DNA of 64,000 nt. It comes from Curvibacter lanceolatus ATCC 14669 (lineage in GTDB: Bacteria > Pseudomonadota > Gammaproteobacteria > Burkholderiales > Burkholderiaceae_C). Under the pieces are notes generated by a model. That model was not told where the DNA came from. It saw nothing but the letters and a program-made list of their open reading frames with translations, and did not search any database. The stretch lies in NCBI RefSeq assembly GCF_000381265.1, contig NZ_KB906254.1:1-64000 (forward strand). Direction: 5' to 3'. This document shows positions 54,016-63,254 of this stretch, one piece after another. Each line of letters starts with the position of its first letter. Position 1 is the stretch's first letter. The translations under genes were made by a program, and so were the position numbers.

Positions 54016-54831
54016 TCAGCTGCTCAGCCCCTTCCAGGCCATGTAGGCAGCCAGCAGGTACAGCAGGCTGGCAAACACCCGTTTGAGCTTTTTCACCGGC
54101 AGTTGATGGGCGGCCTTGGCGCCCAGGGGCGCGGTCAGCACACTGCAGGCCGCGATCACGCCCAGCGCGGGCAGCCAGATGTAGCCGAACGAGGCGGGCG
54201 GCAACTGGGTGAGTGATTGGCCTGCGATCGCGTAGCCCACCACATTGGCCACTGCGATCGGAAACCCCAGCGCGGCCGAGGTGGCCACGGCATTGTGGAT
54301 GGGCACGTTGCACCAGGTCATGAAGGGCACGCTCACAAAGCCGCCCCCCGCACCCACCAGACCCGACAGAAAGCCGATCACGCCACCACCGGCCAACTGC
54401 CCGGCCATGCCCGGCATCTGGCGCGCCGGGGCGGGCTTCTTGTCCAGAAACATCTGGGTGGCCGAAAAGCCCACGAACAGCGCAAAGAAGATCGCCAGCG
54501 CACTGCCCTTGAGCAAGGCAAAGACGCCCAGGCTGGCCAGTGCGCCCCCCAGCACGATGCCGGGTGCCAGCCCACGCACCAGCTCCCAGCGCACGGCGCC
54601 GCGCTTGTGGTGCGCGCGCACGCTGGAGATGGAGGTGAACATGATGGTGGCCATCGAAGTGGCAATCGCCATCTTCACGGCCAGGTCGGCCGACACGCCC
54701 TGGCGCCCCAGGATGGCCGTGATGAAGGGCACCATCAGCATGCCGCCGCCGATGCCCAGCAAGCCTGCCAGAAAGCCCGAGAAAATGCCCAGCAGGGCCA
54801 GTTCAAGAATCAGGATGGGCTCAAGCAGCAT
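54016..54831 (-). CDS. TauE/SafE (DUF81) family membrane transporter
   Basis: This 271-residue protein has about eight transmembrane helices and the repeated motif pair GFLAGLLGIGGGMLMVP and GFLSGLVGAGGGFVSVPF, typical of the family. Members export sulfite, sulfoacetate or similar anions; the substrate here is unknown. It is convergent with the GGDEF-EAL gene. The 6S RNA gene lies directly upstream on the same strand, ending in its own terminator. Confidence 0.88.
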   Translation of the reverse strand: MLLEPILILELALLGIFSGFLAGLLGIGGGMLMVPFITAILGRQGVSADLAVKMAIATSMATIMFTSISSVRAHHKRGAVRWELVRGLAPGIVLGGALASLGVFALLKGSALAIFFALFVGFSATQMFLDKKPAPARQMPGMAGQLAGGGVIGFLSGLVGAGGGFVSVPFMTWCNVPIHNAVATSAALGFPIAVANVVGYAIAGQSLTQLPPASFGYIWLPALGVIAACSVLTAPLGAKAAHQLPVKKLKRVFASLLYLLAAYMAWKGLSS

Positions 54832-54863
54832 GGCGATGGCACCTGGAGGCGACGGCAGACAAA

Positions 54864-54890
54864 AACAAGCCGGCGCTAGGCCGGCTTGTT
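54864..54890 (-). terminator. Terminator downstream of the 6S RNA gene
   Basis: AACAAGCCGGC (54864-54874) and GCCGGCTTGTT (54880-54890) form an 11-bp stem with a 5-base loop. On the minus strand it is followed by a run of Ts (the AAAAA at 54861-54865 on the plus strand), so it ends minus-strand transcripts, in the right place for the 6S RNA precursor. Confidence 0.85.
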
Positions 54891-54899
54891 CAGGAGATA

Positions 54900-55075
54900 G
54901 GTGTCTGCAAGTGCCACCGGACCGGCATCCTGAACCGGGGGTTCAGGTGGGCAAGGGCAGACTGGCGTTGGGTTCATCTGACGCGAGACGATCACGCTCA
55001 CCAGCCGATGTACCAAGCCCGGGCTCAAAGAGCATTGGTTCAAGGAAATATAAAGCCCGGCATGCACTGCAGACG
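54900..55075 (-). ncRNA. ssrS: 6S RNA
   Basis: The gene is placed directly downstream of zapA, its usual position in proteobacteria. On the minus strand a -10 TACAAT (plus 55082-55087) precedes a 5' segment GTCTGCAGTGCATGCCGGGC. This pairs with the 3' segment GCCGG...GGCACTTGCAGAC: GTCTGCA (55068-55074) with TGCAGAC (54903-54909) closes a long stem, giving about 176 bases. CGGCTGGTGAGCGTGATCG and CACCTGAACCCCCGGTTCAG resemble, from memory, the conserved E. coli segments GCGGUUGGUGAGCAUGCUCG and CACCUUGAACCAAGGGUUCA. 6S RNA binds sigma-70 RNA polymerase in stationary phase. Ends are estimated to within a few bases. Confidence 0.85.
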
Positions 55076-55174
55076 GTTGCCATTGTAGGCCCGCCGAAGG
55101 GGTGCTGGCGCCAAGAGGGCCTAGATCTTCATCGATGCGGGGGCTTTGCTTGACAGGCCACCCGTTGGGCTGAT

Positions 55175-55555
55175 TCAGATCAGGTGGCCGTCGCCGCCCA
55201 GGGCGTTGTCGAGTTGGCGGATCAACTGGTTCAGTCGCTGGGTATCGTGCTCGCTGAGCGCGCCTGCGGTCAGGTTGTCGGCTGCTGCGGGCTGCGGTGC
55301 AGGCTGTGATGTGGGGGCCTGTCGGGCCTGGGCCTGGGCTTGCAGTTCGGCGTTTTCGCGATCGGCCAGCTCAAAGGCGAAGTTCAGGGCGGCCAGCACG
55401 GCAATGCGGTCACGGGCCCGCACCTTGCCGGCATCGCGGATCTTGCACATGGCGGTGTCCAGTCGCTCCACGGCATCCAGCAGGCGCGACTCTCGGCCAT
55501 CGGGGCAGGCCAGCAGATAGCTCTGCTGCATGATCTGGACTTCGACTTGCTTCAT
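55175..55555 (-). CDS. zapA: Cell division protein ZapA
   Basis: This 126-residue protein starts MKQVEVQIMQQSYLLACPDG and has the ZapA fold: CPDGRESRLLDAVERLDTAM then RARDRIAVLAALNFAFEL. ZapA stabilises the FtsZ ring. The C-terminal part (about 75-100) is an alanine/proline/glutamine-rich linker followed by a predicted helix (DTQRLNQLIRQLDNALGG). It overlaps the zapB-like gene by four bases. Confidence 0.92.
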   Translation of the reverse strand: MKQVEVQIMQQSYLLACPDGRESRLLDAVERLDTAMCKIRDAGKVRARDRIAVLAALNFAFELADRENAELQAQAQARQAPTSQPAPQPAAADNLTAGALSEHDTQRLNQLIRQLDNALGGDGHLI

Positions 55556-55788
55556 GCGGCCTTGTCCTCGGACGGTTCGGTGGGCAGCGGTGGCAGGCGC
55601 TCCAGCAAGGCCTCGACACGGGAGCGCGCGGCATTCAGCCGCGACTTCAGGCTGTCACGCTCGCGCCCCAGGGCGGCCACCTGCTCGGTGAGCAAGGCGT
55701 TGGTGCGTTGCAACTCTTCGTGGCGCACCAGAAGCCGCTCAACGCGATCGGCGATCTGGTCAATGGGGTGCAGGTCGGAGGGTGCCAT
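55552..55788 (-). CDS. ZapB-like coiled-coil division-associated protein
   Basis: This 78-residue protein starts MAPSDLHPIDQIADRVERLL and is almost entirely a predicted coiled coil (heptad pattern through ERLLVRHEELQRTNALLTEQ and ARSRVEALLERL). It belongs to the short coiled-coil family usually encoded next to zapA and likened to ZapB. Overlap with zapA implies coupled translation. Confidence 0.82.
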   Translation of the reverse strand: MAPSDLHPIDQIADRVERLLVRHEELQRTNALLTEQVAALGRERDSLKSRLNAARSRVEALLERLPPLPTEPSEDKAA

Positions 55789-55827
55789 ACAGCCGGCTAT
55801 TGTAGGACGACCGTCAGTGAATGGTTC

Positions 55828-55833
55828 TAAAAT
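55828..55833 (+). promoter_or_regulatory. Probable -10 element of the B12 operon
   Basis: TAAAAT is the best -10 match before the riboswitch and would place the transcript start near 55840, right at the first base of the P1 stem. No clear -35 is found at the expected distance. Confidence 0.45.
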
Positions 55834-55840
55834 GCCGACT

Positions 55841-56057
55841 GTTGGTGCTCGCGGTGTGGTTCACACACCGCAGTTCAACGGGAAGCAGGAACGGGCAGGC
55901 GCCACGCGCCCCGCCTTCAACCTGCGCTGCCCCCGCAACGGTCAAGCAGACGAGCCTCTTGCAGGCTCCGCCTCTCTCACTCCAGCCACTGGATGCTCTG
56001 AACACGCATCTGGGAAGGCGAGAGAGGTTGTCTCTGCCAGCCCGGATACCGGCCAAC
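55841..56057 (+). ncRNA. Cobalamin (adenosylcobalamin-type) riboswitch
   Basis: The leader before btuB has the conserved core GCTGCCCCCGCAACGGT (55926-55942) and the B12 box AGCCCGGATACCGGCC (56039-56054). GTTGG (55841-55845) and CCAAC (56053-56057) pair to close P1. A GC-rich hairpin (GCCGGC 56112-56117 with GCCGGC 56124-56129) follows and is the likely expression platform before the btuB start. High cobalamin should shut off the operon. Confidence 0.95.
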
Positions 56058-56162
56058 AAGGTGAATGCCATGGCTTGCCCGTTCAGGCCCTGGCTTTCGT
56101 GACGTCCAAGTGCCGGCGGGGAAGCCGGCTCGGACCTATTTTGCTGATCTGCCTCCTGCCCC

Positions 56163-58031
56163 ATGAAGAACCCATCCGTTCAATCGTCTGTCCGTGCGCG
56201 CGCCCGTCATGGCCTGAGCCCTCTTGCCCTGGCCGCCGGCCTGTGTGTTCTGCAGGCAACTGCTGCTCAAGCGGCCGAAGCGCCCATCTTGGTGGCAGGT
56301 TTGAACCCGCTCAAGGAAACCGTGGTCACGGCCACGCGCACCGAGCAACCTCTGGCCGACCTGGTGGCCGACGTCACCCTGATCGACCGCGAGACCATCG
56401 AAAACAGCGGTGCCACCGGCCTGGCCGATGTGCTGGCCCGCGTGCCCGGCATTGAAATTTCCCGCAATGGCGGTCCGGGCACCACCACCAGCGTGTTCCT
56501 GCGCGGGGCCGAGACCCGTTTCACCGCCGTGTTCATCGATGGCATCCGGGTCGACTCCCAATCCACCGGCGGCGCCGCCTGGGAGGCCATTCCCCTGGGC
56601 CTGATCGACCGCATCGAGGTCTTGCGTGGCCCGGCGGGCGCGGTCTACGGCTCCGACGCCATCGGCGGCGTGGTGCAGATCTTCACCAAGAAGGGCGATG
56701 GCGCCCCCAAGCCCTATGTCGGCATGGGCATCGGCAGCCTGCGCAGCACCCATCTTGAGGCCGCCATCAGCGGTGCCGACGGGGCCGTCGACTACGCCCT
56801 GGGCGTGCAAAACGAGACCAGCCTGGGTTTCAATGCCCGGCCCATCGCCTCGGCCAACCCTGACCGCGACGGCTACCGCAGCAACTCGGGCTATGCCCGT
56901 GTCGGCGCCCAGCTCAACCGCGACCAGCGCCTGGAGGCCACCTTGCTGGGCAGCAACATGAACTCGGGTTACGACGCCAACCTGAGCAAGGACGACCGCA
57001 ACATGCACCGTCTGTATGCCGCCGGCCTGAACTGGTCTGCGCGCTGGAACGAGGGCTACAGCACCCGCGTCAGCGTCACCGAATCGTCCGACCACTACAC
57101 CACCCAGCCCAACCCCTACCAGACCACCACCCGCGTGCGCGGCTACCTGTTCCAGAACGAATGGAAGCGCGGCGCGGCCAGCTGGACTGCGGCGCTCGAA
57201 CGTCGGGAAGATCAACTGCAGAACGCCCCCATCGACCGCAGCCGCTCGCAAGACGCCCTGGCCCTGGGCTACGGCCTGCGCTGGCAGGCCCACACCGTGC
57301 AGCTCAACCTGCGCCATGACCGCGACAGCGAATTCGGCAGCCACAACACCGGCAGTGCCGCCTACGGCTATGCGATCACCCCGGCCTGGCGCGCCACGGT
57401 GTCGGCCGGTACGGCCTTCCGTGCGCCCACGCTGTACCAGCGCTTCAGTGAGTACGGTCTGGCCTCGCTGCAGCCCGAGTCCAGCCGCAACCTCGAGGCC
57501 GGCCTGCGCTACCAGCAGGGCAGCAGCCTGTACAGCGTGGTGGCCTTCCGCAACACGGTGGACAACCTGATCAACTTCGGCGGCGCCGGCGCTTGTTCCT
57601 CGCCCTTTGGCTGCTATGCCAACACCGGCCATGCGCGCTACGAAGGCCTGACTTTCACGGGTGAGCAGCGCGTCGACACCGTGCTGCTGCGCGGCTCGCT
57701 CGATGTGCAAGACCCCAAGGACCTGGTCACCGGCAAGCAACTGGCCCGCCGTGCGCGCCAGCACGGCACCTTCAGTGCCGAGACCCGCCTGGCCCGGTGG
57801 AACCTGGCCGCCGAGGCGCAATGGTCGGGCCGCCGCTTCGACAATGCCGCCAACACCGTGACGCTGGGCGGCTACACCCTGTTCAACCTGCGCGCCAGCA
57901 CCGACATCGCCCCCGACTGGAAGCTGCTGGCCCGCCTGAACAACCTGGCCGACAAGTCCTACCAATTGGCCAACACCTACGCCACCCCCGGCCGCAGCGT
58001 GTACCTGGGCCTGATCTGGGCGCCGCGCTGA
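56163..58031 (+). CDS. btuB: TonB-dependent vitamin B12 outer-membrane receptor
   Basis: This 622-residue protein has a signal peptide (about 1-39), a TonB-box region LKETVVTATR, a plug domain (DVLARVPGIEISRNGGPGTT, IEVLRGPAGAVYGSDAIGG) and a beta-barrel ending in an aromatic-containing strand. Control by the cobalamin riboswitch and co-location with btuFCD and cob genes identify it as BtuB. It takes up cobalamins or corrinoids across the outer membrane. Its stop overlaps the next start by one base. Confidence 0.95.
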   Translation: MKNPSVQSSVRARARHGLSPLALAAGLCVLQATAAQAAEAPILVAGLNPLKETVVTATRTEQPLADLVADVTLIDRETIENSGATGLADVLARVPGIEISRNGGPGTTTSVFLRGAETRFTAVFIDGIRVDSQSTGGAAWEAIPLGLIDRIEVLRGPAGAVYGSDAIGGVVQIFTKKGDGAPKPYVGMGIGSLRSTHLEAAISGADGAVDYALGVQNETSLGFNARPIASANPDRDGYRSNSGYARVGAQLNRDQRLEATLLGSNMNSGYDANLSKDDRNMHRLYAAGLNWSARWNEGYSTRVSVTESSDHYTTQPNPYQTTTRVRGYLFQNEWKRGAASWTAALERREDQLQNAPIDRSRSQDALALGYGLRWQAHTVQLNLRHDRDSEFGSHNTGSAAYGYAITPAWRATVSAGTAFRAPTLYQRFSEYGLASLQPESSRNLEAGLRYQQGSSLYSVVAFRNTVDNLINFGGAGACSSPFGCYANTGHARYEGLTFTGEQRVDTVLLRGSLDVQDPKDLVTGKQLARRARQHGTFSAETRLARWNLAAEAQWSGRRFDNAANTVTLGGYTLFNLRASTDIAPDWKLLARLNNLADKSYQLANTYATPGRSVYLGLIWAPR

Positions 58032-59380
58032 TGAGCGCACCCATGGCTGCGCTGGCCCCCGTGGTGCTGGTGGCCGCGCCCGCGTCCGGCCAGGGCAAGA
58101 CCACGGTCGCCTCGGCCCTGGCGCGGCTGCACAGCCGGGCCGGGCGGCGGGTGCGTGCCTTCAAGTGCGGGCCGGATTTTCTCGACCCCTGCTGGCTGGC
58201 CCTGGCCAGCGGCGGCCCCGTGCATTCGCTTGACCTGTGGATGAATGGCGAGGCCGACTGTGCGGCCCGCCTGCAACAGGCCGCCGCCGACAGCGATCTG
58301 GTGATCGTCGAAGGCGTGATGGGCCTGTTCGACGGCCAGCCCAGCGCTGGCGATCTGGCGCGCCGTTTTGGCCTGCCGGTGCTCGCGGTGATCGACGGCT
58401 CGGCCATGGCCGGCACCTTCGGCGCGCTGGCCTACGGCCTGCAGCATTACCAGCCGGGCCTGCCCTGGCTGGGCGTGCTGGCCAACCGCGTGGGCAGCGA
58501 GCGCCATGCCCACATGCTGCGCGACGGCCTGCGCGAGCCTGCCACCTGGTTGGGCGCGCTGCCACGCAGTGCCGACTGGGCTCTGCCTGAGCGGCACCTG
58601 GGCCTGGTGCAGGCGGCAGAACTGCCCGACGCCCTGGCCCGGCTGGACGCGGCGGCCGATGCCCTGGCCGCCACCCCCATCGGCCAGCGTGCGCTGGCTG
58701 ACTGGCCGGCCTGGCAGCCCCCGGCCGACCTGCCCGCCGCCCCGCTGCCGGTGCCGCCCTTGTTGGCAGGCCGCCGCGTGGCCGTGGCCCGCGACGCTGC
58801 GTTCTGCTTCATCTACCCGGCCAACCTGGATTGCCTGCGTGCCCTGGGGGCCGAGGTGGTCTTCTTCTCGCCGCTGGCCGACGCCGCCTTGCCCGATTGC
58901 GATGCCTTGTGGTTGCCCGGCGGCTACCCCGAGCTGCACGGCCCGGCCCTGGCAGGCAACCACGCGATGCGCCAAAGCCTGCACGCCCATGTGGCCGCCG
59001 GCCGCCCCGTGTGGGCCGAGTGCGGCGGCATGATGGCCTTGTTCGACCGCCTGGTCACCCGCGAGGGCGAGCCGCACGCCGGCTTCGGCCTGCTGCCCGG
59101 CCAGGTGCTGATGCAAAAGCGGCTGGTGGCCCTGGGCCCGCAGCAATGGACCCCCACCCCGGGCGGCGCCAGCTTGCGCGGGCACACCTTTCACCATTCG
59201 CGCTGCGAGACCGCGCTGCAGCCCGTGGGCCGCAGCGTGCGCCCCGGCGTGTCGCCGCATGGCAGCGAAGGCGAGGCCGTGTATGGCCTGGGCCCGGTGC
59301 GGGCCAGTTACTTCCATGCCTGGTTTGCCTCTGCCCCCGAGGCGGTGGCGGCCTTGTTTCTGCCGGGGGCCCAGTCATGA
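58031..59380 (+). CDS. cobB: Cobyrinate a,c-diamide synthase
   Basis: This 449-residue enzyme (CbiA/CobB) amidates cobyrinate using glutamine and ATP. It has a dethiobiotin-synthetase-like P-loop domain (VAAPASGQGKTTVASALARL, FKCGPDFLDPCWL) and a C-terminal class I glutamine amidotransferase domain (LPGGYPELHGPAL, ECGGMMALFDRL with the nucleophilic cysteine, RGHTFHHSRCE). It works in the late part of corrin synthesis or remodelling. Confidence 0.95.
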   Translation: MSAPMAALAPVVLVAAPASGQGKTTVASALARLHSRAGRRVRAFKCGPDFLDPCWLALASGGPVHSLDLWMNGEADCAARLQQAAADSDLVIVEGVMGLFDGQPSAGDLARRFGLPVLAVIDGSAMAGTFGALAYGLQHYQPGLPWLGVLANRVGSERHAHMLRDGLREPATWLGALPRSADWALPERHLGLVQAAELPDALARLDAAADALAATPIGQRALADWPAWQPPADLPAAPLPVPPLLAGRRVAVARDAAFCFIYPANLDCLRALGAEVVFFSPLADAALPDCDALWLPGGYPELHGPALAGNHAMRQSLHAHVAAGRPVWAECGGMMALFDRLVTREGEPHAGFGLLPGQVLMQKRLVALGPQQWTPTPGGASLRGHTFHHSRCETALQPVGRSVRPGVSPHGSEGEAVYGLGPVRASYFHAWFASAPEAVAALFLPGAQS

Positions 59381-59940
59381 ACCATGCCTACCGAGAGCTG
59401 ATCCTGGGCGGCCAGAAAAGTGGCAAGTCGGCGCGTGCCGAGCAGCAGGCCGCCCAGTGGCTGGCCCAGCCGCAGCGCCAGGCCGTGCTGATCGCCACCG
59501 CCCAGCCCTGGGACCCCGAGATGGCCGCGCGCATCGAGCGTCACCAGCGCGACCGGGCCCAGCGTGTGCCGGGCCTGCAGACCGTCGAATCACCGCTGGA
59601 CTGGCCCGCCGAATTGCGCCGCTTGAGCCGGCACGACACCCTGGTGGTGGTCGATTGCCTGACCCTGTGGCTGACCAATCTCCTCATGCCCATCGACCCG
59701 GCCGCTGCGGTGGGCGTCGATGGGCTGGCGCGGCGCATCAGCGAGGCGGCCGAAGCCCTGACCCGGGCCTCGGGCCCGGTTCTGCTGGTCAGCAACGAGA
59801 TCGGCCTGGGCGTCATCCCGATGGGGCGCGAGGTGCGCGCCTTTGTCGATGCGCTGGGGCAGCTCAACCAACGCCTGGCCCAGGCCTGCGACCGCGTCAC
59901 CTTGATGGCCGCCGGCTTGCCGCTGACCTTGAAACCCTGA
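59377..59940 (+). CDS. cobU: Adenosylcobinamide kinase/guanylyltransferase
   Basis: This 187-residue bifunctional enzyme (CobU/CobP) phosphorylates adenosylcobinamide and adds GMP for nucleotide-loop assembly. The P-loop is LILGGQKSGKSARAEQQ; RIERHQRDR contains the guanylylated histidine region, and VVDCLTLWLTNLL and SNEIGLGVIPMGREVRAF are family signatures. ATG 59377 overlaps the cobB stop by four bases. Confidence 0.95.
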   Translation: MNHAYRELILGGQKSGKSARAEQQAAQWLAQPQRQAVLIATAQPWDPEMAARIERHQRDRAQRVPGLQTVESPLDWPAELRRLSRHDTLVVVDCLTLWLTNLLMPIDPAAAVGVDGLARRISEAAEALTRASGPVLLVSNEIGLGVIPMGREVRAFVDALGQLNQRLAQACDRVTLMAAGLPLTLKP

Positions 59941-59950
59941 AGGCCCTCGC

Positions 59951-60853
59951 TTGAATCTCTTCGCTCCCTTTCGATCCTTGGCCTGCCGCATGCTGCCGTG
60001 CTTGGCTCTGGTGGCCAGTGCCAGCCTGTGGGCGGCCCCGGCCGCCATCGAGCTGCAGGACGACCGGGGCGTCAGCGTGCAGCTGGCCCAGCCGCCGCAG
60101 CGCATCATCAGCCTGCTGCCCTCGTTGACGGAGTCGATCTGCGCCATGGGCGGCTGCGCCCGCCTGGTGGGGGTGGACCGCTACTCCACCTGGCCCACGT
60201 CCGTTCAGGCCCTGCCGCATCTCGGCGGGCTGGACGATGCCAACATCGAAGGCATCGTGGCGCTGCGGCCCGATGTGGTGCTGCTGGCCAAGTCGGCGCG
60301 TGCCACGCCTCGGCTGGAGCAGCTGGGCCTCAAGGTGGTGGCCCTGGAGCCGCGCAGTTACGCCGATGTGCAACGCGTGCTGGGCAAGATCGGCGTGGTG
60401 CTGCAGGTGCCCGAGGCCCAGGGCGCGGCCCGCATCTGGCGCCAGATCGATGCCGAGGTGTCGGCGGCGGCCCAGTCGCTGCCGGCCCGGGTGCGCAACG
60501 CCCGGGTGTATTACGAGGTGAATCGCGCGCCCTATGCGGCCAGCGAATCGTCCTTCATCGGTGAGACCCTGAGCCGCCTCGGGGCGCGCAATGTGGTGCC
60601 CGCCTCGCTGGGCCCGTTTCCCAAGCTCAACCCCGAGTACGTGGTGCGCGCCAACCCCGATCTGATCATGATCGGCGACCGCAACTTCGAGGGCCTGGCG
60701 CAGCGCCCGGGCTGGGAGCGCATCCGCGCCGTGCGCGAAGACCGCGTCTGCCGTTTCAGCGCCGCCGAATCCGACGTGATGGTGCGCCCCGGCCCGCGCA
60801 TGGGCGAGGCCGCACGCCTGATGGCGCGCTGCCTGCAGGAGCGCGCCCCATGA
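59951..60853 (+). CDS. btuF: Vitamin B12 ABC transporter periplasmic binding protein
   Basis: This 300-residue protein has a signal peptide (CRMLPCLALVASASLWAAPA) and a BtuF/FepB-type fold: PQRIISLLPSLTESICAMG, GGLDDANIEGIVALRPDVVL, and a C-terminal GPRMGEAARLMARCL. It delivers cobalamin to BtuCD. The start is TTG at 59951 with GAAGG 8 bases upstream; ATG 59990 is an alternative that would shorten the signal peptide n-region. The cysteine-containing signal (LPC) does not look like a lipobox. Confidence 0.92.
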   Translation: MNLFAPFRSLACRMLPCLALVASASLWAAPAAIELQDDRGVSVQLAQPPQRIISLLPSLTESICAMGGCARLVGVDRYSTWPTSVQALPHLGGLDDANIEGIVALRPDVVLLAKSARATPRLEQLGLKVVALEPRSYADVQRVLGKIGVVLQVPEAQGAARIWRQIDAEVSAAAQSLPARVRNARVYYEVNRAPYAASESSFIGETLSRLGARNVVPASLGPFPKLNPEYVVRANPDLIMIGDRNFEGLAQRPGWERIRAVREDRVCRFSAAESDVMVRPGPRMGEAARLMARCLQERAP

Positions 60854-61869
60854 GCCCCCGCGCCTGGCGGCCGGCCGCCGTGCTGTTCGTTCTGGTGCTG
60901 CTGGTGGCTGGCCTGCTGGCACTCAGCCTGGGCGTGGGCAGCACCGGCTTCCAACTGGTGACCCGCTTGTTCGACGACCCGCTGGCGGGGCAGATCGTGC
61001 TCGACATCCGCCTGCCGCGCTCGCTGGGCGCCTTGGCCGCCGGGGCCTTGCTGGGCCTGGCCGGTGCCGTGGCCCAGGGCCTGTTCCGCAACCCGCTGGC
61101 CGACCCCTATTTGCTTGGCAGCGCCTCGGGCGCCTCGCTGGGCGTGGCCTTTGCCCTGGTGTGGCTGGGGCAGCGGCCTTTGAACCTGCTGCTGTCGTCC
61201 GACTGGCTGATGCGACTGGGCCTGACCGGGGCCGCCTTTGTCGGGGCCGTGGGCGCCGTGCTGCTCACCCTGGCGCTGGCGCGCGGCGTGCAACAGACCC
61301 TGCGCCTGCTGCTGGCCGGCGTCATCGTGGGGGTGGTGCTGGGCGCCATCACCTCGTTGCTGCTGCTGCGTGTGCCCGAAATCATGCAGCCCATGCAGGC
61401 CTTCATGCTGGGCAACACCGGCTTTGTGGGCTGGACCTCGGCCTCGCTGATGGGGGCGGTGTGGTGTCTGTGCGCGCTGGTGGCCTTGGGCGCGGCCCGC
61501 GGGCTGGATGGCCTGTCGCTGGGCGAGGCCACGGCCCTCAGCCTGGGCCTGCCGCTGGGGGTGTTGCGCAGTGTGCTGGTGGCCGTGCTGGCGCTGGCCA
61601 CCGGCACGGCGGTGGCGCAGACCGGCCTGATCGCCTTTGTCGGCCTGGCCGCACCGCACCTGGTGCGCGGCCTGGTCAAGACGGGCCACGCCTGGCAGCT
61701 GTTGCTGGCCAGCCTGACCGGGGGCTGCCTGTTGATGCTGGCCGATGTGCTGGCGCGCGGCCTCACGGCACCGCAGGAGCTGCCCGTGGGCGCCTTGACG
61801 GCCGTGCTGGGCGGCAGCTACCTGCTGTGGCTCATGCACCGCCGGGGCAGCCTGGGGGGCGGCGCATGA
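60850..61869 (+). CDS. btuC: Vitamin B12 ABC transporter permease
   Basis: This 339-residue FecCD-family permease has about ten transmembrane helices, DIRLPRSLGALAAGALLGLAGAV, NPLADPYLLGSASGASLG and VAQTGLIAFVGLAAPHLVR (parts), all family hallmarks. It pairs with BtuD. Start and stop overlap its neighbours by ATGA. Confidence 0.95.
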   Translation: MSPRAWRPAAVLFVLVLLVAGLLALSLGVGSTGFQLVTRLFDDPLAGQIVLDIRLPRSLGALAAGALLGLAGAVAQGLFRNPLADPYLLGSASGASLGVAFALVWLGQRPLNLLLSSDWLMRLGLTGAAFVGAVGAVLLTLALARGVQQTLRLLLAGVIVGVVLGAITSLLLLRVPEIMQPMQAFMLGNTGFVGWTSASLMGAVWCLCALVALGAARGLDGLSLGEATALSLGLPLGVLRSVLVAVLALATGTAVAQTGLIAFVGLAAPHLVRGLVKTGHAWQLLLASLTGGCLLMLADVLARGLTAPQELPVGALTAVLGGSYLLWLMHRRGSLGGGA

Positions 61870-62672
61870 GCACCGTGCCACTGGCCCTGCAGGCCCGGGG
61901 CCTGAGCGCCCGCCTGGGCGAGCGCCCGGTGCTGCACGACATCGACCTGGGGCTGCGCCAGGGGGCGTGGACCAGCATCGTGGGCCCCAACGGGGCCGGC
62001 AAGTCGACCCTGCTGCGCGCCTTGGCGGGCCTGTTGCCCTGCGGGGGCGAGATCACCCTGCTGCAACGCCCGCTGCGCCAGTGGCCCGCCCGTGAACGCG
62101 GCCGCACCGTGGCCTGGCTGGGGCAGGGCGAGCAGGCCGCCCATGATTTGCGGGTGCTGGACGTGGTGATGCTGGGCCGCCTGCCGCACCGAGGCTGGCT
62201 GGCCGCGCCCGGTGCCGCCGACCACGCCGCCGTCGAACAGGCGCTGCGCAGCACCCAGGCCTGGGCATGGCGCGAGCGCAGCCTGGGCCAGCTCTCGGGC
62301 GGTGAGCGCCAGCGCGTGCTGCTGGCCCGCGCCCTGGCCGTGCAGGCCCCGGTGCTGCTGATGGACGAACCCCTGGCCAACCTCGACCCGCCGCACCAGG
62401 CCGACTGGCTGGACACCGTGCGCCAGTTGGTGGCGCAGGGGCACACCGTGGTCAGCGTGCTGCACGAACTGGGCATGGCCTTGCAGGCCGATGAGTTGGT
62501 GGTGATGGCGCAAGGCCGCATCTGCCACCACGGCCCCACCGCCGCGCCGGCCACGCACCGTGCGCTGGAGCAGGTGTTCGACCAGCGCCTGCGCATCCAC
62601 CCGGTGCAGGGGCAATGGGTGCCCTTGCCCGTGGCCCGTGCCGAAACCGAACCCCACCCCGAGCCTTCCTGA
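61866..62672 (+). CDS. btuD: Vitamin B12 ABC transporter ATPase
   Basis: This 268-residue ATPase has Walker [11 protein letters not shown]-loop (WLGQGEQ), signature LSGGERQR, Walker [13 protein letters not shown] and H-loop SVLHELG. It powers BtuC. It is in the same operon as the other B12 transport genes. Confidence 0.95.
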   Translation: MSTVPLALQARGLSARLGERPVLHDIDLGLRQGAWTSIVGPNGAGKSTLLRALAGLLPCGGEITLLQRPLRQWPARERGRTVAWLGQGEQAAHDLRVLDVVMLGRLPHRGWLAAPGAADHAAVEQALRSTQAWAWRERSLGQLSGGERQRVLLARALAVQAPVLLMDEPLANLDPPHQADWLDTVRQLVAQGHTVVSVLHELGMALQADELVVMAQGRICHHGPTAAPATHRALEQVFDQRLRIHPVQGQWVPLPVARAETEPHPEPS

Positions 62673-62682
62673 AAGCCACGCC

Positions 62683-63252
62683 ATGCAGATCGAAACCCCA
62701 CCCACCGAGAAGCCCTATGACAAAGCCGAGGGCGAGCGCCGCGGCCTGATCATCGTCAACACCGGCGACGGCAAGGGCAAGAGCACGGCTGCTTTTGGCT
62801 TGGCGCTGCGCGCGCATGGCCGCGGCAAGGCCGTCAAGATCTACCAGTTCATGAAGGTGCCCAGCGCCCGCTTTGGCGAGCACCGCATGTTCGAGCAACT
62901 GGGCATCCCGGTCGAAGGCCTGGGCGACGGCTTCAGCTGGAAGAGCAAGGACCTGGACCACTCCGCCCAGTTGGCCCGCGATGGCTGGGCCCGCGCCCGG
63001 GACCTGATCCTGGCCGGCGAGCATTTTCTGGTGGTGCTCGATGAGATCACCTACCCCCTGATCTATGGCTGGCTGCCCCTGGGCGAGGTGCTGACCACCC
63101 TGCGCGAGCGCCCACGCCATGTGCACGTGGTGCTCACCGGGCGCCGCTGCCCCGAAGAGATCGTGACGATGGCCGACACCGTGACCGAGATGAAGCTGAT
63201 CAAGCACGCCTTCCAGGCCGGCATCCCGGCCCAGCGCGGCATCGAGGACTGA
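62683..63252 (+). CDS. cobO: Cob(I)yrinic acid a,c-diamide adenosyltransferase
   Basis: This 189-residue enzyme (CobO/BtuR type) adenosylates cob(I)alamin or precursors. The P-loop [43 protein letters not shown] and [11 protein letters not shown] are family features. It makes the coenzyme form that the riboswitch senses. Confidence 0.96.
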   Translation: MQIETPPTEKPYDKAEGERRGLIIVNTGDGKGKSTAAFGLALRAHGRGKAVKIYQFMKVPSARFGEHRMFEQLGIPVEGLGDGFSWKSKDLDHSAQLARDGWARARDLILAGEHFLVVLDEITYPLIYGWLPLGEVLTTLRERPRHVHVVLTGRRCPEEIVTMADTVTEMKLIKHAFQAGIPAQRGIED

Positions 63253-63254
63253 GC

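Noticed and set aside
54864-54890. Hairpin as the terminator of the TauE gene
   Set aside because: It lies upstream of that minus-strand gene, and its T-run is on the minus strand, so it must end transcripts coming from the 6S/zapA side.
56136-58040. A 634-codon minus-strand frame opposite btuB
   Set aside because: It is Gly/Ala/Val-rich shadow sequence; btuB has a riboswitch, signal peptide and plug motifs.
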